A DNA stretch of 56,410 nt from SIG673 sp045658525 (GTDB lineage: Bacteria > Bacillota > Clostridia > Oscillospirales > CAG-272): the NCBI GenBank assembly GCA_045658525.1, contig JAZOVD010000035.1:1-56410 (forward strand), in the 5' to 3' direction. Each line of letters opens with the position of its first letter. Positions within the stretch are counted from its first letter, which is position 1. This document shows, piece by piece, positions 18,201-26,894 of the stretch. The position numbers were made by a program, and so were the translations under genes. Under the pieces are notes generated by a model. The model saw nothing but the letters and a program-made list of their open reading frames with translations, was not told the origin of the DNA and searched no databases.

Positions 18201-20005
18201 TGGTAACGTGAACCCAGTCGTTATAGGTTCTTACGTCAACGCTTGTGCAAGTAAATCCGTGATCAGCACCATCCGAGCCCGTGTAGTATATTTTGGGGTT
18301 TCCGTATTCGTTTATCTCGAAGCTTATCTGATTACCGGAACTATTGTACGTACTTACTATATCTCCGCCTCTGAAATTGCCGTTCAACTCCATATCAGGC
18401 ATATAAATAGTAGCCTCGAAGGTCTTTGGTGCATACGGAAGCGGCTTTGACATTTGATACGCATCGTCCGCAGTAAACGTCTTTCCTACCTTCGGAACGA
18501 ACTCTACGTTATAGCCGTTTTTCGAAAGATCCTTCATATTAGCCTTGGAGCCACTGGAAAGATCGTAAGCGAAAAGGAGATTTTCGTCAGTATTGTCAAC
18601 CGAATAAGTCGTTGCAGTACCCGAAGCAAGAAGCTCAGCCTCGGTACGAGCATCGGAATAAAGCGTAACGTTCTTTATATTTCCCTTGAAATACTGAGAA
18701 TTATTTATACGCAGGTCGCCGCCGAGATAGAAATACTGCGGAAGCTTAAACTCACCCGTCGCAGAGCCTGAAAGCGCCTTTGTGGATTTAAGCTCTCCGT
18801 TGACGTAAAGCTTTGCCGTTTTGGCGGTTATGTTTATAACGTACGCAACCTTGGCAAATTTAGCCTCGGTCTCTCCGCCCATATCGTCAAATATGTTATA
18901 ATCGCTGAAAAGTATGTTATCCATGTGCGCGGAGTAGAAGCGCATAACTCCGTTGGTCTGTATCTCGAAGTTCATATCCGTACCGGTTTTTCCGACCGCT
19001 TCATCGTCCGTGTACGTTCCTACGATAATACCGGGTCTTGTAGCCTTTTTGTCATACGGAATGAATATCTCCGCCTCAAAGGTTATTGCCTCGTCATAAC
19101 CCGCAGGGCCTGTAATGTTGAGCTTTCCGTTGCTTATCTGATGCAAATTGCCGCTTGAAAACTTCATACCGCCATTGCTGCCGTAATCAGCAACACCGCC
19201 TGCGTTACGTCCGTTTACGGAAAGGTCGTTCAAGGGTGCTTCATCGTCGGTAAGGTCGTAGGCACACCAAAGGTTGGGGTCGGTGCTGTCAACCGAATAA
19301 GTCGTTGCCGTTCCCGAAGCAAGAATCTCAGCGTCGGTACGAACGTCGGAATAAAGCGTGACGTTCTTTATCTCGCCCTTGAAGTTAGAGCCGTTATTAG
19401 TTCTGTTATCTCCGCCGATGCAGAGCTCCTTAGCGGTATTAAATCCATTCACCGTGGTTTTTTTAGCAATCGAGTAGGTCACCTGCTCAATGCCGTTAAA
19501 ATAGAGCGTCGCATTCATATCGGTGAGGTTTGCTACGACGGCGATCTTAACAAAACCGTCCTCATTCGTATTATCGAAAATATTGTACTTCTCGTTAGTT
19601 CCGCACGAAGCACCGCCATCATCATCAAAATAAAGCTGATTTATACCCATACTATCCGAGTAAAAACGAACACAACCACTATGGTATATCTCGAAGTTTA
19701 ATTCTGCATTACCTGGATCAAGATCGTATGAGCCGAGAATAACGCCGCCTCGGTTACTGCTACTGGTTCCGTTATACTTCGCCGGATCAAGATATATCTC
19801 CGCCTCGAACGTGATAGCCACGTCAGCCTCGGGCTTTGAAACGTCGAGCTTATAGGGTATCTTGAACAGCTCGTCGGCTGTAAACGTCATACCCTCGTTT
19901 GTTGTGGGTGTTGCCGCGTTTATCGTTATTCCGAGCGCGGGCATCATTCCCGCGAGCATAACGATCACAAGCAGCAAGCAGCAAGCTTACAATTCTTTTC
20001 TTCAT
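15280..20005 (-). CDS. Surface protein with four LamG-like domains and a calcineurin-type metallophosphoesterase; frameshifted signal peptide
   Basis: The long frame covers 15280-19977, but a proper start (AGAAAGGA, 7 bases, ATG 20005) gives MKKRIVSLLLAA and then leaves that frame. Removing one 7-bp unit at 19966-19986 restores MKKRIVSLLLVIVMLAGMMP, a normal signal peptide. The mature part has four LamG/concanavalin-like domains (~25-900 of the long frame; repeated 'LYSDVRTxAEI' endings), then a metallophosphoesterase (~935-1235) with FIGDTQ, GLGDI, GNHE, THAY and GHD motifs; Gln replaces the usual His of the first D-x-H. The C-terminal part carries 'MLNYGAAAQ' and ends Y-x-Y-N-x-x-A-x-x-Y-x-G, as in the proteins at 2-301 and 772-5334. 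As sequenced it is off unless slippage corrects it. Confidence 0.8.
19966..19986 (-). repeat. Three tandem 7-bp units in a signal-peptide codon run
   Basis: On the - strand GCTTGCT, GCTTGCT, GCTTGTG follow each other directly, 14 codon positions inside the reading frame that begins at 20005. Seven is not a multiple of three, so a gain or loss of one unit switches the downstream frame. Confidence 0.9.
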
Positions 20006-20054
20006 AGTATATTCCTTTCTCTCTTATAGAGAAATATAATATTGGTACAGTTAT

Positions 20055-20083
20055 ATTGTAACAAAAACTCAGCACAGAGTCAA
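20055..20083 (-). promoter_or_regulatory. Sigma-A promoter of LamG/metallophosphoesterase gene
   Basis: On the - strand TTGACT (20078-20083), 17-base spacer, TACAAT (20055-20060), about 50 bases before ATG 20005. It supports 20005 rather than 19977 as the intended start. Confidence 0.85.
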
Positions 20084-20129
20084 TACGCATATTAAATAAA
20101 GTCGCACTTGGAATTTTTGTGCATATCGC

Positions 20130-21008
20130 CTACGTTAGATCCGAATATATACGCTCCGCTATCTCGTAGATACGCTTACTTTCCTCTCGTGAGCAGGTTT
20201 TCAGCCTCTTTTTGCTCGGTATTCCCCAGACGTTAAACACCCTCGGACCTATCCATTCGTGTGACCCGCAACAGTCGAAAACTCCTTTCAGCACCGAAAG
20301 AGCCGCTTTTTTAGGCTTCATAAATATCACCTTCATCGGGTGCTTTATTATGGCGAATATGAGCTTCGGATAATGCGCGGTTATGTTGGTAAAGGTTATT
20401 CCGGGATGCGTAACGCTAAGAGAGGCTTCGGTCTCATTTGAAAAAAGCCCGTAAAGCGAGAACATAAGGTAACGCTTTGCGTTTCCGTAAACCCTTGATG
20501 CCTGCTTCCGTGTCGAAAAATCGACGTCGTTTTCATCATATCTCGAATAATTATGCGCTATACTTCCAACGACCACTACCCTACCGTTTCTTTTACGAAG
20601 GCACGGCAAAAGCTCCTTTATCATATAATACGGAGATACGAAATTTATCTGAAAAACGTTATCATAGCCCGTTAAGCATTTATGCCTCGGAATACTGTAC
20701 GCCCCCGCGTTATGGATTAAAACGTCTATCCCCACCGCCTTCAAACGCTCACAGGCGTTTTTGACCGAGCTAATATCTTCAAGCTCGGTATTCACGCATT
20801 GAACGTCTATATCGGGATACGTTTTTTGCAGCTCGTCACGAAAAGCCTCGGAGCGAGACGCGTTTCTGTCCATAAGTATAAGCGAAGCCCCCAAGCGCGC
20901 AAGGTATCGGCAAAGCTCTTTTCCTATACCGCCCGTCGTTCCCGTCACCGCTATTTTTTTACCTTTAAGCGACTTCGTGTTTTTGGCAAGCCATTTTTCA
21001 ATATTCAT
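20130..21008 (-). CDS. Short-chain dehydrogenase/reductase (SDR)
   Basis: 292 residues from ATG 21008; a GTG at 21023 is in frame, but AGGAA is placed well for the ATG. The Rossmann motif T-G-T-T-G-G-I-G lies near residue 22, 'HNAGAYSIP' is the N-A-G motif, 'VVVGSIAHN' supplies the catalytic Ser and 'VYGNAKRY' the Tyr-x-x-x-Lys pair. The C-terminal 'MKPKKAALSVLKG' segment is common in retinol-dehydrogenase-like SDRs. It should be a cytoplasmic NAD(P)-dependent oxidoreductase. Substrate is unknown. It is monocistronic with its own promoter. Confidence 0.88.
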   Translation of the reverse strand: MNIEKWLAKNTKSLKGKKIAVTGTTGGIGKELCRYLARLGASLILMDRNASRSEAFRDELQKTYPDIDVQCVNTELEDISSVKNACERLKAVGIDVLIHNAGAYSIPRHKCLTGYDNVFQINFVSPYYMIKELLPCLRKRNGRVVVVGSIAHNYSRYDENDVDFSTRKQASRVYGNAKRYLMFSLYGLFSNETEASLSVTHPGITFTNITAHYPKLIFAIIKHPMKVIFMKPKKAALSVLKGVFDCCGSHEWIGPRVFNVWGIPSKKRLKTCSREESKRIYEIAERIYSDLT

Positions 21009-21065
21009 TTTATTTTTCCTCACGAAATATCATTAAAATCAGCTCGAATGCGTTATTGCACCACC

Positions 21066-21094
21066 ATTATATCACACCGAAAAGGATAAAGCAA
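21066..21094 (-). promoter_or_regulatory. Promoter of SDR gene
   Basis: On the - strand TTGCTT (21089-21094), 17-base spacer ending TGA, TATAAT (21066-21071). Confidence 0.7.
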
Positions 21095-21137
21095 CGAAAA
21101 CAAATAAAATTTTAGAAAGCAAATTAACATATTGCTA

Positions 21138-21166
21138 TTGACTTTCGCGCGGCAAGGTGTTATAAT
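21138..21166 (+). promoter_or_regulatory. Promoter of scfA-scfB operon
   Basis: TTGACT (21138-21143), 17-base spacer, TATAAT (21161-21166), followed 37 bases later by the scfA start. Confidence 0.9.
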
Positions 21167-21203
21167 TATATCAAATCATATATTTTTGTGGAGGTTCATC
21201 ACG

Positions 21204-21359
21204 ATGGAACACATCAAGACTCTTGAAACCAGAAATCTGTGTGACAGCGCAAAGAACGGCGGATGCGGCGAATGCCAGACTTCCTGCCAGTCTGCCTGCA
21301 AGACCAGCTGCGGTATAGCTAACCAGCAGTGCGAAAAGGCAGATAAGGAAAGCAAGTAA
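21204..21359 (+). CDS. scfA: SCIFF (six-cysteines-in-forty-five) ranthipeptide precursor
   Basis: 51 residues from ATG 21204, with GTGGAGG upstream. It starts MEHIKTLETRNLC and has the diagnostic core C-G-E-C-Q-T-S-C-Q-S-A-C-K-T-S-C-G, plus one further Cys near the N-terminus and one near the C-terminus. This is the ribosomally made peptide whose cysteines are cross-linked by thioethers by the adjacent radical SAM enzyme. SCIFF peptides are near-universal in Clostridia and are tied in some species to quorum-like or stress regulation, so this is a strong lineage marker. It carries eight Cys in total, counting Cys at the N-terminal 'LCDS' and the C-terminal 'QQCEK'. Confidence 0.96.
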   Translation: MEHIKTLETRNLCDSAKNGGCGECQTSCQSACKTSCGIANQQCEKADKESK

Positions 21360-21371
21360 TCACAGGAAACG

Positions 21372-21398
21372 AAATGCCGCCTTTCTGGCGGCATTTTT
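21372..21398 (+). terminator. Attenuating terminator between scfA and scfB
   Basis: Perfect 10-bp stem (21372-21381 with 21387-21396) and TTTTT run, located between precursor and maturase. It would give high precursor and low enzyme transcript. Confidence 0.9.
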
Positions 21399-21421
21399 AT
21401 CTATGTAGGAGAAGGAATTTT

Positions 21422-22810
21422 ATGATACATCAGTACAAGCTCGGCGGATATAATATAGTTCTCGACGTCTGCTCCGGCTCTGTCCACGCCGTGGACGAGG
21501 TGGCATACGATATTATCGGTATGTTCGAGGAAAACGGTAAAGACACCGTGATAAAAGCTATCTCGGAAAAGTACGCCGACAGAAGTGATATTACCGAAAA
21601 TGATATAGAAGAATGCTACGCTCAGGTCGAGGAGCTTAAAAATCAGGGTAAGCTGTTCGCACCTGATAACTTCAAGCCTATGGCGGGCAAATTAAAGGAA
21701 AAGACAGCGGGAGTCGTCAAGGCGCTCTGCATACATATAGCGCATACCTGCAATCTTAACTGTTCATACTGCTTTGCAAGTCAGGGCAAATACCACGGAG
21801 ACCGCGCGGTAATGAGCTTTGAGGTCGGAAAACGCGCGCTCGATTTCCTTGTTGAAAACTCGGGAACGAGAAAGAACCTCGAGGTTGACTTTTTCGGCGG
21901 CGAGCCGCTTATGAACTTCGACGTCGTAAAGCAGATGGTCGAGTACGCGCGCTGTATCGAGAAAGAACACGGCAAAAACTTCCGTTTCACTCTGACAACG
22001 AACGGTATGCTCGTTGACGATGACGTTATCGACTTTGCCAACCGCGAGATGAGTAACGTAGTTCTCAGTCTTGACGGAAGAAAAGAGATACACGACCGTT
22101 ACCGCGTTGATTACGCGGGCAACGGAAGCTGGGAAAAGATAGTTCCGAAGTTCCAGAAGCTCGTGAACGCGAGAGGCGGCAAGAACTATTATATGCGCGG
22201 AACGTTCACCCACGCTAACCCCGATTTCCTCGAAGATATAAAGCAGATGCTCGACCTTGGGCTCACAGAGCTTAGTATGGAGCCTGTCGTCTGCGCTCCC
22301 GGTGACCCGTCCGAGCTTACCGCCGAGGATATGCCGATAGTTCTTGACCAGTACGAGAAGCTCGCTGAGCTTATGATAGAGCGAGAGCGCGCAGGAAAAC
22401 CTTTCACCTTCTATCATTACATGATAGACTTGACGGGCGGCCCGTGCATATACAAACGCATTTCGGGTTGCGGCTCGGGAACGGAGTATATGGCGGTAAC
22501 GCCTTGGGGAGACCTTTATCCCTGCCACCAATTCGTTGGTGAGGAAAAGTTCAAGCTCGGTAACATCTGGGACGGCGTTACGAATACCGAGACCCAGAAC
22601 GAGTTTGCCGCCTGCAACGTTTACGCTCATCCAGAATGCCACGATTGCTGGGCGCGTCTCTACTGCTCGGGCGGATGCGCGGCGAACGCCTATCACTCAA
22701 CAGGCTCGGTAACGGGAGTTTATAAATACGGTTGCGAGCTTTTCAGAAAGAGAATGGAGTGCGCTATAATGGTCGCGATCGCACGCGCTTTCGGAGACAC
22801 AAAGCAATGA
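21422..22810 (+). CDS. scfB: SCIFF radical SAM maturase (ranthipeptide synthase)
   Basis: 462 residues from ATG 21422 (AGGAGAAGGA upstream; the longer frame would run through the terminator). Residues ~1-95 form the RiPP-recognition-like start ('YNIVLDVCSGSVHAVDEVAYDI'). The radical SAM core opens with H-T-C-N-L-N-C-S-Y-C, the C-x3-C-x2-C site for the SAM cluster. 'DFFGGEPLMNF' follows. The SPASM C-terminus supplies further Cys ('GPCIYKRISGCGSG', 'YPCHQF', 'CHDCWARLYCSGGCAAN') for auxiliary clusters. It installs thioether links in ScfA. It ends in ATGA, overlapping the next gene. Confidence 0.95.
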   Translation: MIHQYKLGGYNIVLDVCSGSVHAVDEVAYDIIGMFEENGKDTVIKAISEKYADRSDITENDIEECYAQVEELKNQGKLFAPDNFKPMAGKLKEKTAGVVKALCIHIAHTCNLNCSYCFASQGKYHGDRAVMSFEVGKRALDFLVENSGTRKNLEVDFFGGEPLMNFDVVKQMVEYARCIEKEHGKNFRFTLTTNGMLVDDDVIDFANREMSNVVLSLDGRKEIHDRYRVDYAGNGSWEKIVPKFQKLVNARGGKNYYMRGTFTHANPDFLEDIKQMLDLGLTELSMEPVVCAPGDPSELTAEDMPIVLDQYEKLAELMIERERAGKPFTFYHYMIDLTGGPCIYKRISGCGSGTEYMAVTPWGDLYPCHQFVGEEKFKLGNIWDGVTNTETQNEFAACNVYAHPECHDCWARLYCSGGCAANAYHSTGSVTGVYKYGCELFRKRMECAIMVAIARAFGDTKQ

Positions 22811-24138
22811 ACACCCCTATCGTTGATTTCGTCAAAAAATACGTCGAAAACGAACCCCTAAGGCTTCATATGCCCGGACACAAGGGGATTTCGCTCCTTG
22901 GCTTTGAAAGTCTTGACATTACCGAAATAGACGGAGCTGACGATCTTTACCACGCGCGCGGAATAATCCGCGAAAGTGAACGGAACGCGAGCGAGCTTTT
23001 CGGCTCGGAAACGTTCTATTCCTGCGAAGGCTCGTCGCTCTGCATCCGCGCTATGATCTATCTTACGGCAATGTACGCGAGTTCTATCGGTAAGCCGCCG
23101 ATAATAGCCGCGGGCAGAAACGCACATAAAACCTTTTTGAGCGGGGCGGCGTTGCTCGACGTTGATATTGAATGGATCTATCCCCAAAACGCGGATTCTT
23201 ACATTTCCTGCAACATTTCGCCAAACGAGCTTGATGCTTTTCTTCAAAGCTCAAACGCGGTGGCAGTCTATCTTACAAGTCCCGACTATCTTGGAAACGT
23301 TCTTGATATTCAAGCGATCTCGGCAGTATGTCATAGACACGGTGTACTGCTTTTGGTGGATAACGCTCACGGAGCTTACCTCAAATTTTTATCCACCTCG
23401 CTTCATCCAATAGACCTTGGCGCTGATCTTTGCTGTGACTCAGCACACAAAACGCTCCCCGCGTTAACGGGAAGCGCATATCTTCATATTTCAAAAAACG
23501 CTCCAAGGCTTTTTGCGGAGAACGTCAAAAACGCGCTCGCGCTTTTCGGCTCTACCAGCCCCTCATATCTCGTTTTACAGTCACTTGACGCAGTGAACCG
23601 TTACCTCTCCGAAGGCTACTGTGAACGCCTTTCGGCGTTTGCAGGTGAGTTGCAAGCTCGCAAAGAGATGCTTTTACGAAACGGATATTCTTTTATCGGA
23701 AATGAGCCGTTGAAGCTCACCATCGATGCAAAGCGTTACGGATATACGGGAAACGAGCTTGCCGATATACTTTCAAAGAAAAATATGATATGCGAGTTTT
23801 CCGATCCCGACGTTACGGTAATGATGTTCACACCCGAAACGGGCGTTTTGGGGTTAGATAGACTGACAAAGGATTTGATCTCGATCCCTCAAAAAGAGGA
23901 AATAACCGCAAGACCGCCAAAGCTCGCTGCACCGTTAAAAGTTATGTCTATAAGAGAAGCGACCCTTTCGCCAAGCGAGACAGTATCGGCAAATAACGGA
24001 CTCGGTCGTGTCCTTGCCTCCGAAAATATCGCCTGTCCTCCCGCTATTCCGATAATAGTCGGTGGGGAACGCATTAGCGAAAACACGTTACTGCTTTTTG
24101 AATATTACGGTATAGATAAATGTGAAGTAATAAAATAA
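22807..24138 (+). CDS. Orn/Lys/Arg decarboxylase-like PLP enzyme
   Basis: 443 residues from ATG 22807, overlapping the scfB stop by four bases (ATGA), so translation is coupled. The start 'LRLHMPGHKG' and the segment 'LVDNAHGAYL...CCDSAHKTLPALTGSAYL' are hallmarks of the Orn/Lys/Arg decarboxylase/YaaO family; the Lys of S-A-H-K-T should bind PLP. The C-terminal region is shorter than in biosynthetic arginine decarboxylases. The substrate is unknown. Tight linkage to a ranthipeptide maturase is notable but could just be operon convenience. Confidence 0.88.
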   Translation: MNTPIVDFVKKYVENEPLRLHMPGHKGISLLGFESLDITEIDGADDLYHARGIIRESERNASELFGSETFYSCEGSSLCIRAMIYLTAMYASSIGKPPIIAAGRNAHKTFLSGAALLDVDIEWIYPQNADSYISCNISPNELDAFLQSSNAVAVYLTSPDYLGNVLDIQAISAVCHRHGVLLLVDNAHGAYLKFLSTSLHPIDLGADLCCDSAHKTLPALTGSAYLHISKNAPRLFAENVKNALALFGSTSPSYLVLQSLDAVNRYLSEGYCERLSAFAGELQARKEMLLRNGYSFIGNEPLKLTIDAKRYGYTGNELADILSKKNMICEFSDPDVTVMMFTPETGVLGLDRLTKDLISIPQKEEITARPPKLAAPLKVMSIREATLSPSETVSANNGLGRVLASENIACPPAIPIIVGGERISENTLLLFEYYGIDKCEVIK

Positions 24139-24170
24139 AAAACGCGCCTCTCGGTGCGTTTTTTATTTTA
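24131..24170. terminator. Bidirectional terminator, overlapping two stop codons
   Basis: 18-bp stem (24131-24148 with 24153-24170, one G-U) with loop TCTC and A/T flanks. It includes the stop codons of both convergent genes. Confidence 0.92.
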
Positions 24171-25091
24171 TCTCTTTATAAGTCCTATAAGGCTCTTAAC
24201 GAGTATGAATAAAATATTCGCTATGTAAACGGGTACGGATACGACAAACAGCAGTACCGAAACGATAGCTGTTATCAGCCCACACGCAACAGGCATCATA
24301 AGCCAAAACGCGATAGATATATACTTCATAGGCGAATACCACGGATGATAACTGAAATTGTCCTTTATGTCCGAACCGAATTCAAGGCTATTTTCCCATG
24401 CATCGCGTATCATGCTCCACATATTGCTTATCCAGTCAACGGGGATAGCTCCTATATCGGAAAGCTCTGCCCAGCCGTTAAACTTAAAGCAACCGAATAC
24501 CGTGTTATCTATAAACGAAACGACGAAGTTCTTTACCGATACCGCTATATCGACTACGAGAGATACTCCCGCGGTAAGAGCGATAAGCGCTACCGCAAGC
24601 GAAATTATAGCCGAAACTATTGCAAGAACAAGAGTGATGAAGAACAGAAGTATGCCCATAACCACCAATATTCCGCATATCATTATAGCCACACCCATAG
24701 CTATATTCATCCATTTACGGAACGAAAGCAGCTTATAGTTTTGCGACTTTGTAAAAGCTCCACGCGCAAAATCTATCTCGTTTTTAATGGTGTTTACAAC
24801 AAGAGATTTAACAAAGCACCAAGCGTGAGCAAGTATGCTTAAAAACATATTACTGCTCGTGAACATATACCGTGTATCGTTTATCGCATCAGGTATCGAT
24901 TTGAATAAAGCGAACACCGACACAACAACACCAAATATCGCGCCGATTATAACGAAGGCGAGAAGTATGTATGCACCTATCCATAAAACGGCTACTACAA
25001 TTATCGCCGCAATGACAAGAAGCGTCATAAGCCAACCAAAGCAGTCTGCGCACGCTTCGTCGCGGTCGTAATAAACTCGTCTGTAAAACAT
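24168..25091 (-). CDS. Multi-pass membrane protein of the GTPase/chaperone operon
   Basis: 307 residues, last gene of the ten-gene operon. A short charged N-terminus (MFYRRVYYDRDEACADC) precedes two hydrophobic segments (~18-62), a soluble loop, three more (~128-195), another loop and two C-terminal segments (~265-303), about seven in all. I recognise no family. The RBS AAAAAGG lies 10 bases before ATG 25091. A perfect hairpin sits between this gene and the one upstream, so its level may be set separately. In this context it may be the membrane anchor or effector of the system, but nothing in the sequence proves that. Confidence 0.75.
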   Translation of the reverse strand: MFYRRVYYDRDEACADCFGWLMTLLVIAAIIVVAVLWIGAYILLAFVIIGAIFGVVVSVFALFKSIPDAINDTRYMFTSSNMFLSILAHAWCFVKSLVVNTIKNEIDFARGAFTKSQNYKLLSFRKWMNIAMGVAIMICGILVVMGILLFFITLVLAIVSAIISLAVALIALTAGVSLVVDIAVSVKNFVVSFIDNTVFGCFKFNGWAELSDIGAIPVDWISNMWSMIRDAWENSLEFGSDIKDNFSYHPWYSPMKYISIAFWLMMPVACGLITAIVSVLLFVVSVPVYIANILFILVKSLIGLIKR

Positions 25092-25117
25092 AGTTTAAAT
25101 GTCCTTTTTGGAGAATT

Positions 25118-25140
25118 TCCAAAGCGTCAGACGCTTTGGA
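25118..25140 (-). terminator. Hairpin over the stop codon of the transglutaminase-like gene
   Basis: Perfect 10-bp stem with 3-nt loop (25118-25127 with 25131-25140); the stop codon is in the loop. No strong U tract, so it is more likely a processing or attenuation hairpin than a full terminator. Confidence 0.6.
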
Positions 25141-26194
25141 TCTTTACCGAATTACCGGTCATTTGGATCTGAAGCCTTACCCTGAGATTAAGCTCACTTG
25201 ATTGCTTCTGGATCAGATCACTGATCATTGACATAAGCTTCTGCTGAGTATATTGGGGTATATCAAGCGTAAACTCCATAGGAAGCTTATTGTTTTCAAG
25301 GCAGTCGCGTATATGATTTTTGACGTCGTAAAGACGGGAGAAAACCTTTCCTCCGTTACTGCCTGCGGGAACTATACGCGTGCCGCCGCTTGTCGCAGAG
25401 CCGTAAGTAACACGCTGCTGTGTCTGTTGCTGACTTACCGCAGAGCTTCTCGGCATCTCGGACGCGGTCATATCGCGGTCACATCTCGGCAGATCGGACT
25501 GATCCCATTTATATCCGTTATCGGAAAAAGTCTTTGTAGAGCAGTTTATCCTATGATAACGGAACGGCTCCGTCTTAGCGGTATTCGCACCCATCATCAT
25601 AGTAACGTCAGTATAGTAATACGTTCCGTCTATACGGATCATATTCCAAGCGTGCGGCTCGTGTCTGCCCGAGTTAGGATTATAAACCTCGCCGTCAACA
25701 ACTATACACCATATACTGAGCAGATCCATAGCGTACTTAAACGCCTTGGAGATACCGCTACACTGCGCGGTCTTGAAATAAAGAGCCGCAGCAGCGTTCT
25801 GGTTCGTTGTATTGTTTATCGCGTACGATACCTCTCTCGCCATTTCATCGATTATCTTGAACTCTTTTTCAAGCTCGTTCTTTGGAGCTTCTGAGATCAC
25901 TCTTTTGGAATACTCGCGCAGATAGGTATCAACCGCCTTGACCTTAGCTCTGTCATATATATAAGAAAGCTTTATCACCAACCTCACCAGCTGCATCCCC
26001 GCGCCGATAGCGGGGCTTACGTTATAAAGCTCCGGGTGGTCCTTGCAAAAGCAGTTGAACGCGTTTTTTACGGCGTTTGGATTTGGCAACGCCATTACCG
26101 TCGCGGAGGGCTTACCTGCCGCGACGGCTGAGCGTATAGCGTCGTATATTCCTTTTTCCGCGGGACTGAGCGTCCCTTTCCAGAATTCATTCAT
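25127..26194 (-). CDS. Transglutaminase-fold (papain-like) protein of the GTPase/chaperone operon
   Basis: 355 residues. Residues ~110-200 show the transglutaminase-core layout: Cys145 in 'AQCSGISKAFKYAMDLLSI', His181 in 'HEPHAWNMIRIDG' and Asp196 in 'YYYTDVT', the Cys-His-Asp triad. The N-terminal ~105 residues are helical and the C-terminal ~100 are a Gln-rich linker (SSAVSQQQTQQ) plus a small beta/alpha domain. There is no signal peptide, so it should act inside the cell. It follows a membrane protein gene by 8 bases. In conflict systems such domains can act as proteases or cross-linkers; the substrate here is unknown. Confidence 0.78.
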   Translation of the reverse strand: MNEFWKGTLSPAEKGIYDAIRSAVAAGKPSATVMALPNPNAVKNAFNCFCKDHPELYNVSPAIGAGMQLVRLVIKLSYIYDRAKVKAVDTYLREYSKRVISEAPKNELEKEFKIIDEMAREVSYAINNTTNQNAAAALYFKTAQCSGISKAFKYAMDLLSIWCIVVDGEVYNPNSGRHEPHAWNMIRIDGTYYYTDVTMMMGANTAKTEPFRYHRINCSTKTFSDNGYKWDQSDLPRCDRDMTASEMPRSSAVSQQQTQQRVTYGSATSGGTRIVPAGSNGGKVFSRLYDVKNHIRDCLENNKLPMEFTLDIPQYTQQKLMSMISDLIQKQSSELNLRVRLQIQMTGNSVKIQSV

Positions 26195-26202
26195 TCGACA
26201 TC

Positions 26203-26871
26203 TTACCAGGAGTTGTTGCCGTAATCGAATACCTCATCTTTAAGGCTACTTATGTAGTTTATAAGCGCGCATACACATCCGTAGATGACTCCGGGCGTTA
26301 CTATTACAAATACAGCAGCCAGCCAGTACTTGATTATAAACTGATAGATCGAGATAAAGAATCCGCTTACAACGAACCAGACCACTTTAAGAACGATAAT
26401 GATAAACGCAACGATAACGTAAATAACGAATCCGACTACGAAAGTAAGCGCGGCAACTATGAGAACTGCGGCTATAGCCGAAACTATAAGATGCTCTATG
26501 AAGCCGTCAAAGGTGTCGCCGGTCGCGATGAACGCAACGATAAGAGCTGCTATGAACGCTATCGTAGCAATAGTCCAGTAAGTGCCTGACCAGAGGAACT
26601 TGCCGTAGTAGTTAGTTGCGAAGTGCCAGTCCTGGTCTCTTATACAGTTTACAAGACCTACGCAAAGACACGACAAAACGTAAATTCCAAGCAATACGAC
26701 TATGTTTGTTACTACCGAAATGTAGAAGTTATTAGTGTCAAACTCATCGCCACTTCTTATCTTTTTAACAAGGAAAACTATAAACTCAATGAAAGTAGCG
26801 GCAAAGAACGCTACAACTACCCAAAAAAGGTTTGCGTCAACGAAATCAACGACGCTCTGAAAATATTTCAT
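26203..26871 (-). CDS. Multi-pass membrane protein of the GTPase/chaperone operon
   Basis: 222 residues from ATG 26871 (M-K-Y-F-Q-S); two in-frame upstream starts exist but would overlap the RBS (AAAGGA). About five hydrophobic segments: ~10-32, 48-70, 88-118, 125-170 (probably two) and 175-210. The sequence is rich in Val/Ile/Phe with few charges. No family recognised. It lies 23 bases after the membrane-linked GTPase gene, which has two membrane segments of its own, so the two may form one membrane complex. Confidence 0.72.
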   Translation of the reverse strand: MKYFQSVVDFVDANLFWVVVAFFAATFIEFIVFLVKKIRSGDEFDTNNFYISVVTNIVVLLGIYVLSCLCVGLVNCIRDQDWHFATNYYGKFLWSGTYWTIATIAFIAALIVAFIATGDTFDGFIEHLIVSAIAAVLIVAALTFVVGFVIYVIVAFIIIVLKVVWFVVSGFFISIYQFIIKYWLAAVFVIVTPGVIYGCVCALINYISSLKDEVFDYGNNSW

Positions 26872-26894
26872 ACCTGTAACCATCCTTTCTTCTG

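Noticed and set aside
15280..19977. TTG at 19977 as the true start of the LamG/metallophosphoesterase protein
   Set aside because: No RBS there; a perfect promoter, RBS and ATG lie at 20005 and only a 7-bp repeat unit separates the frames.
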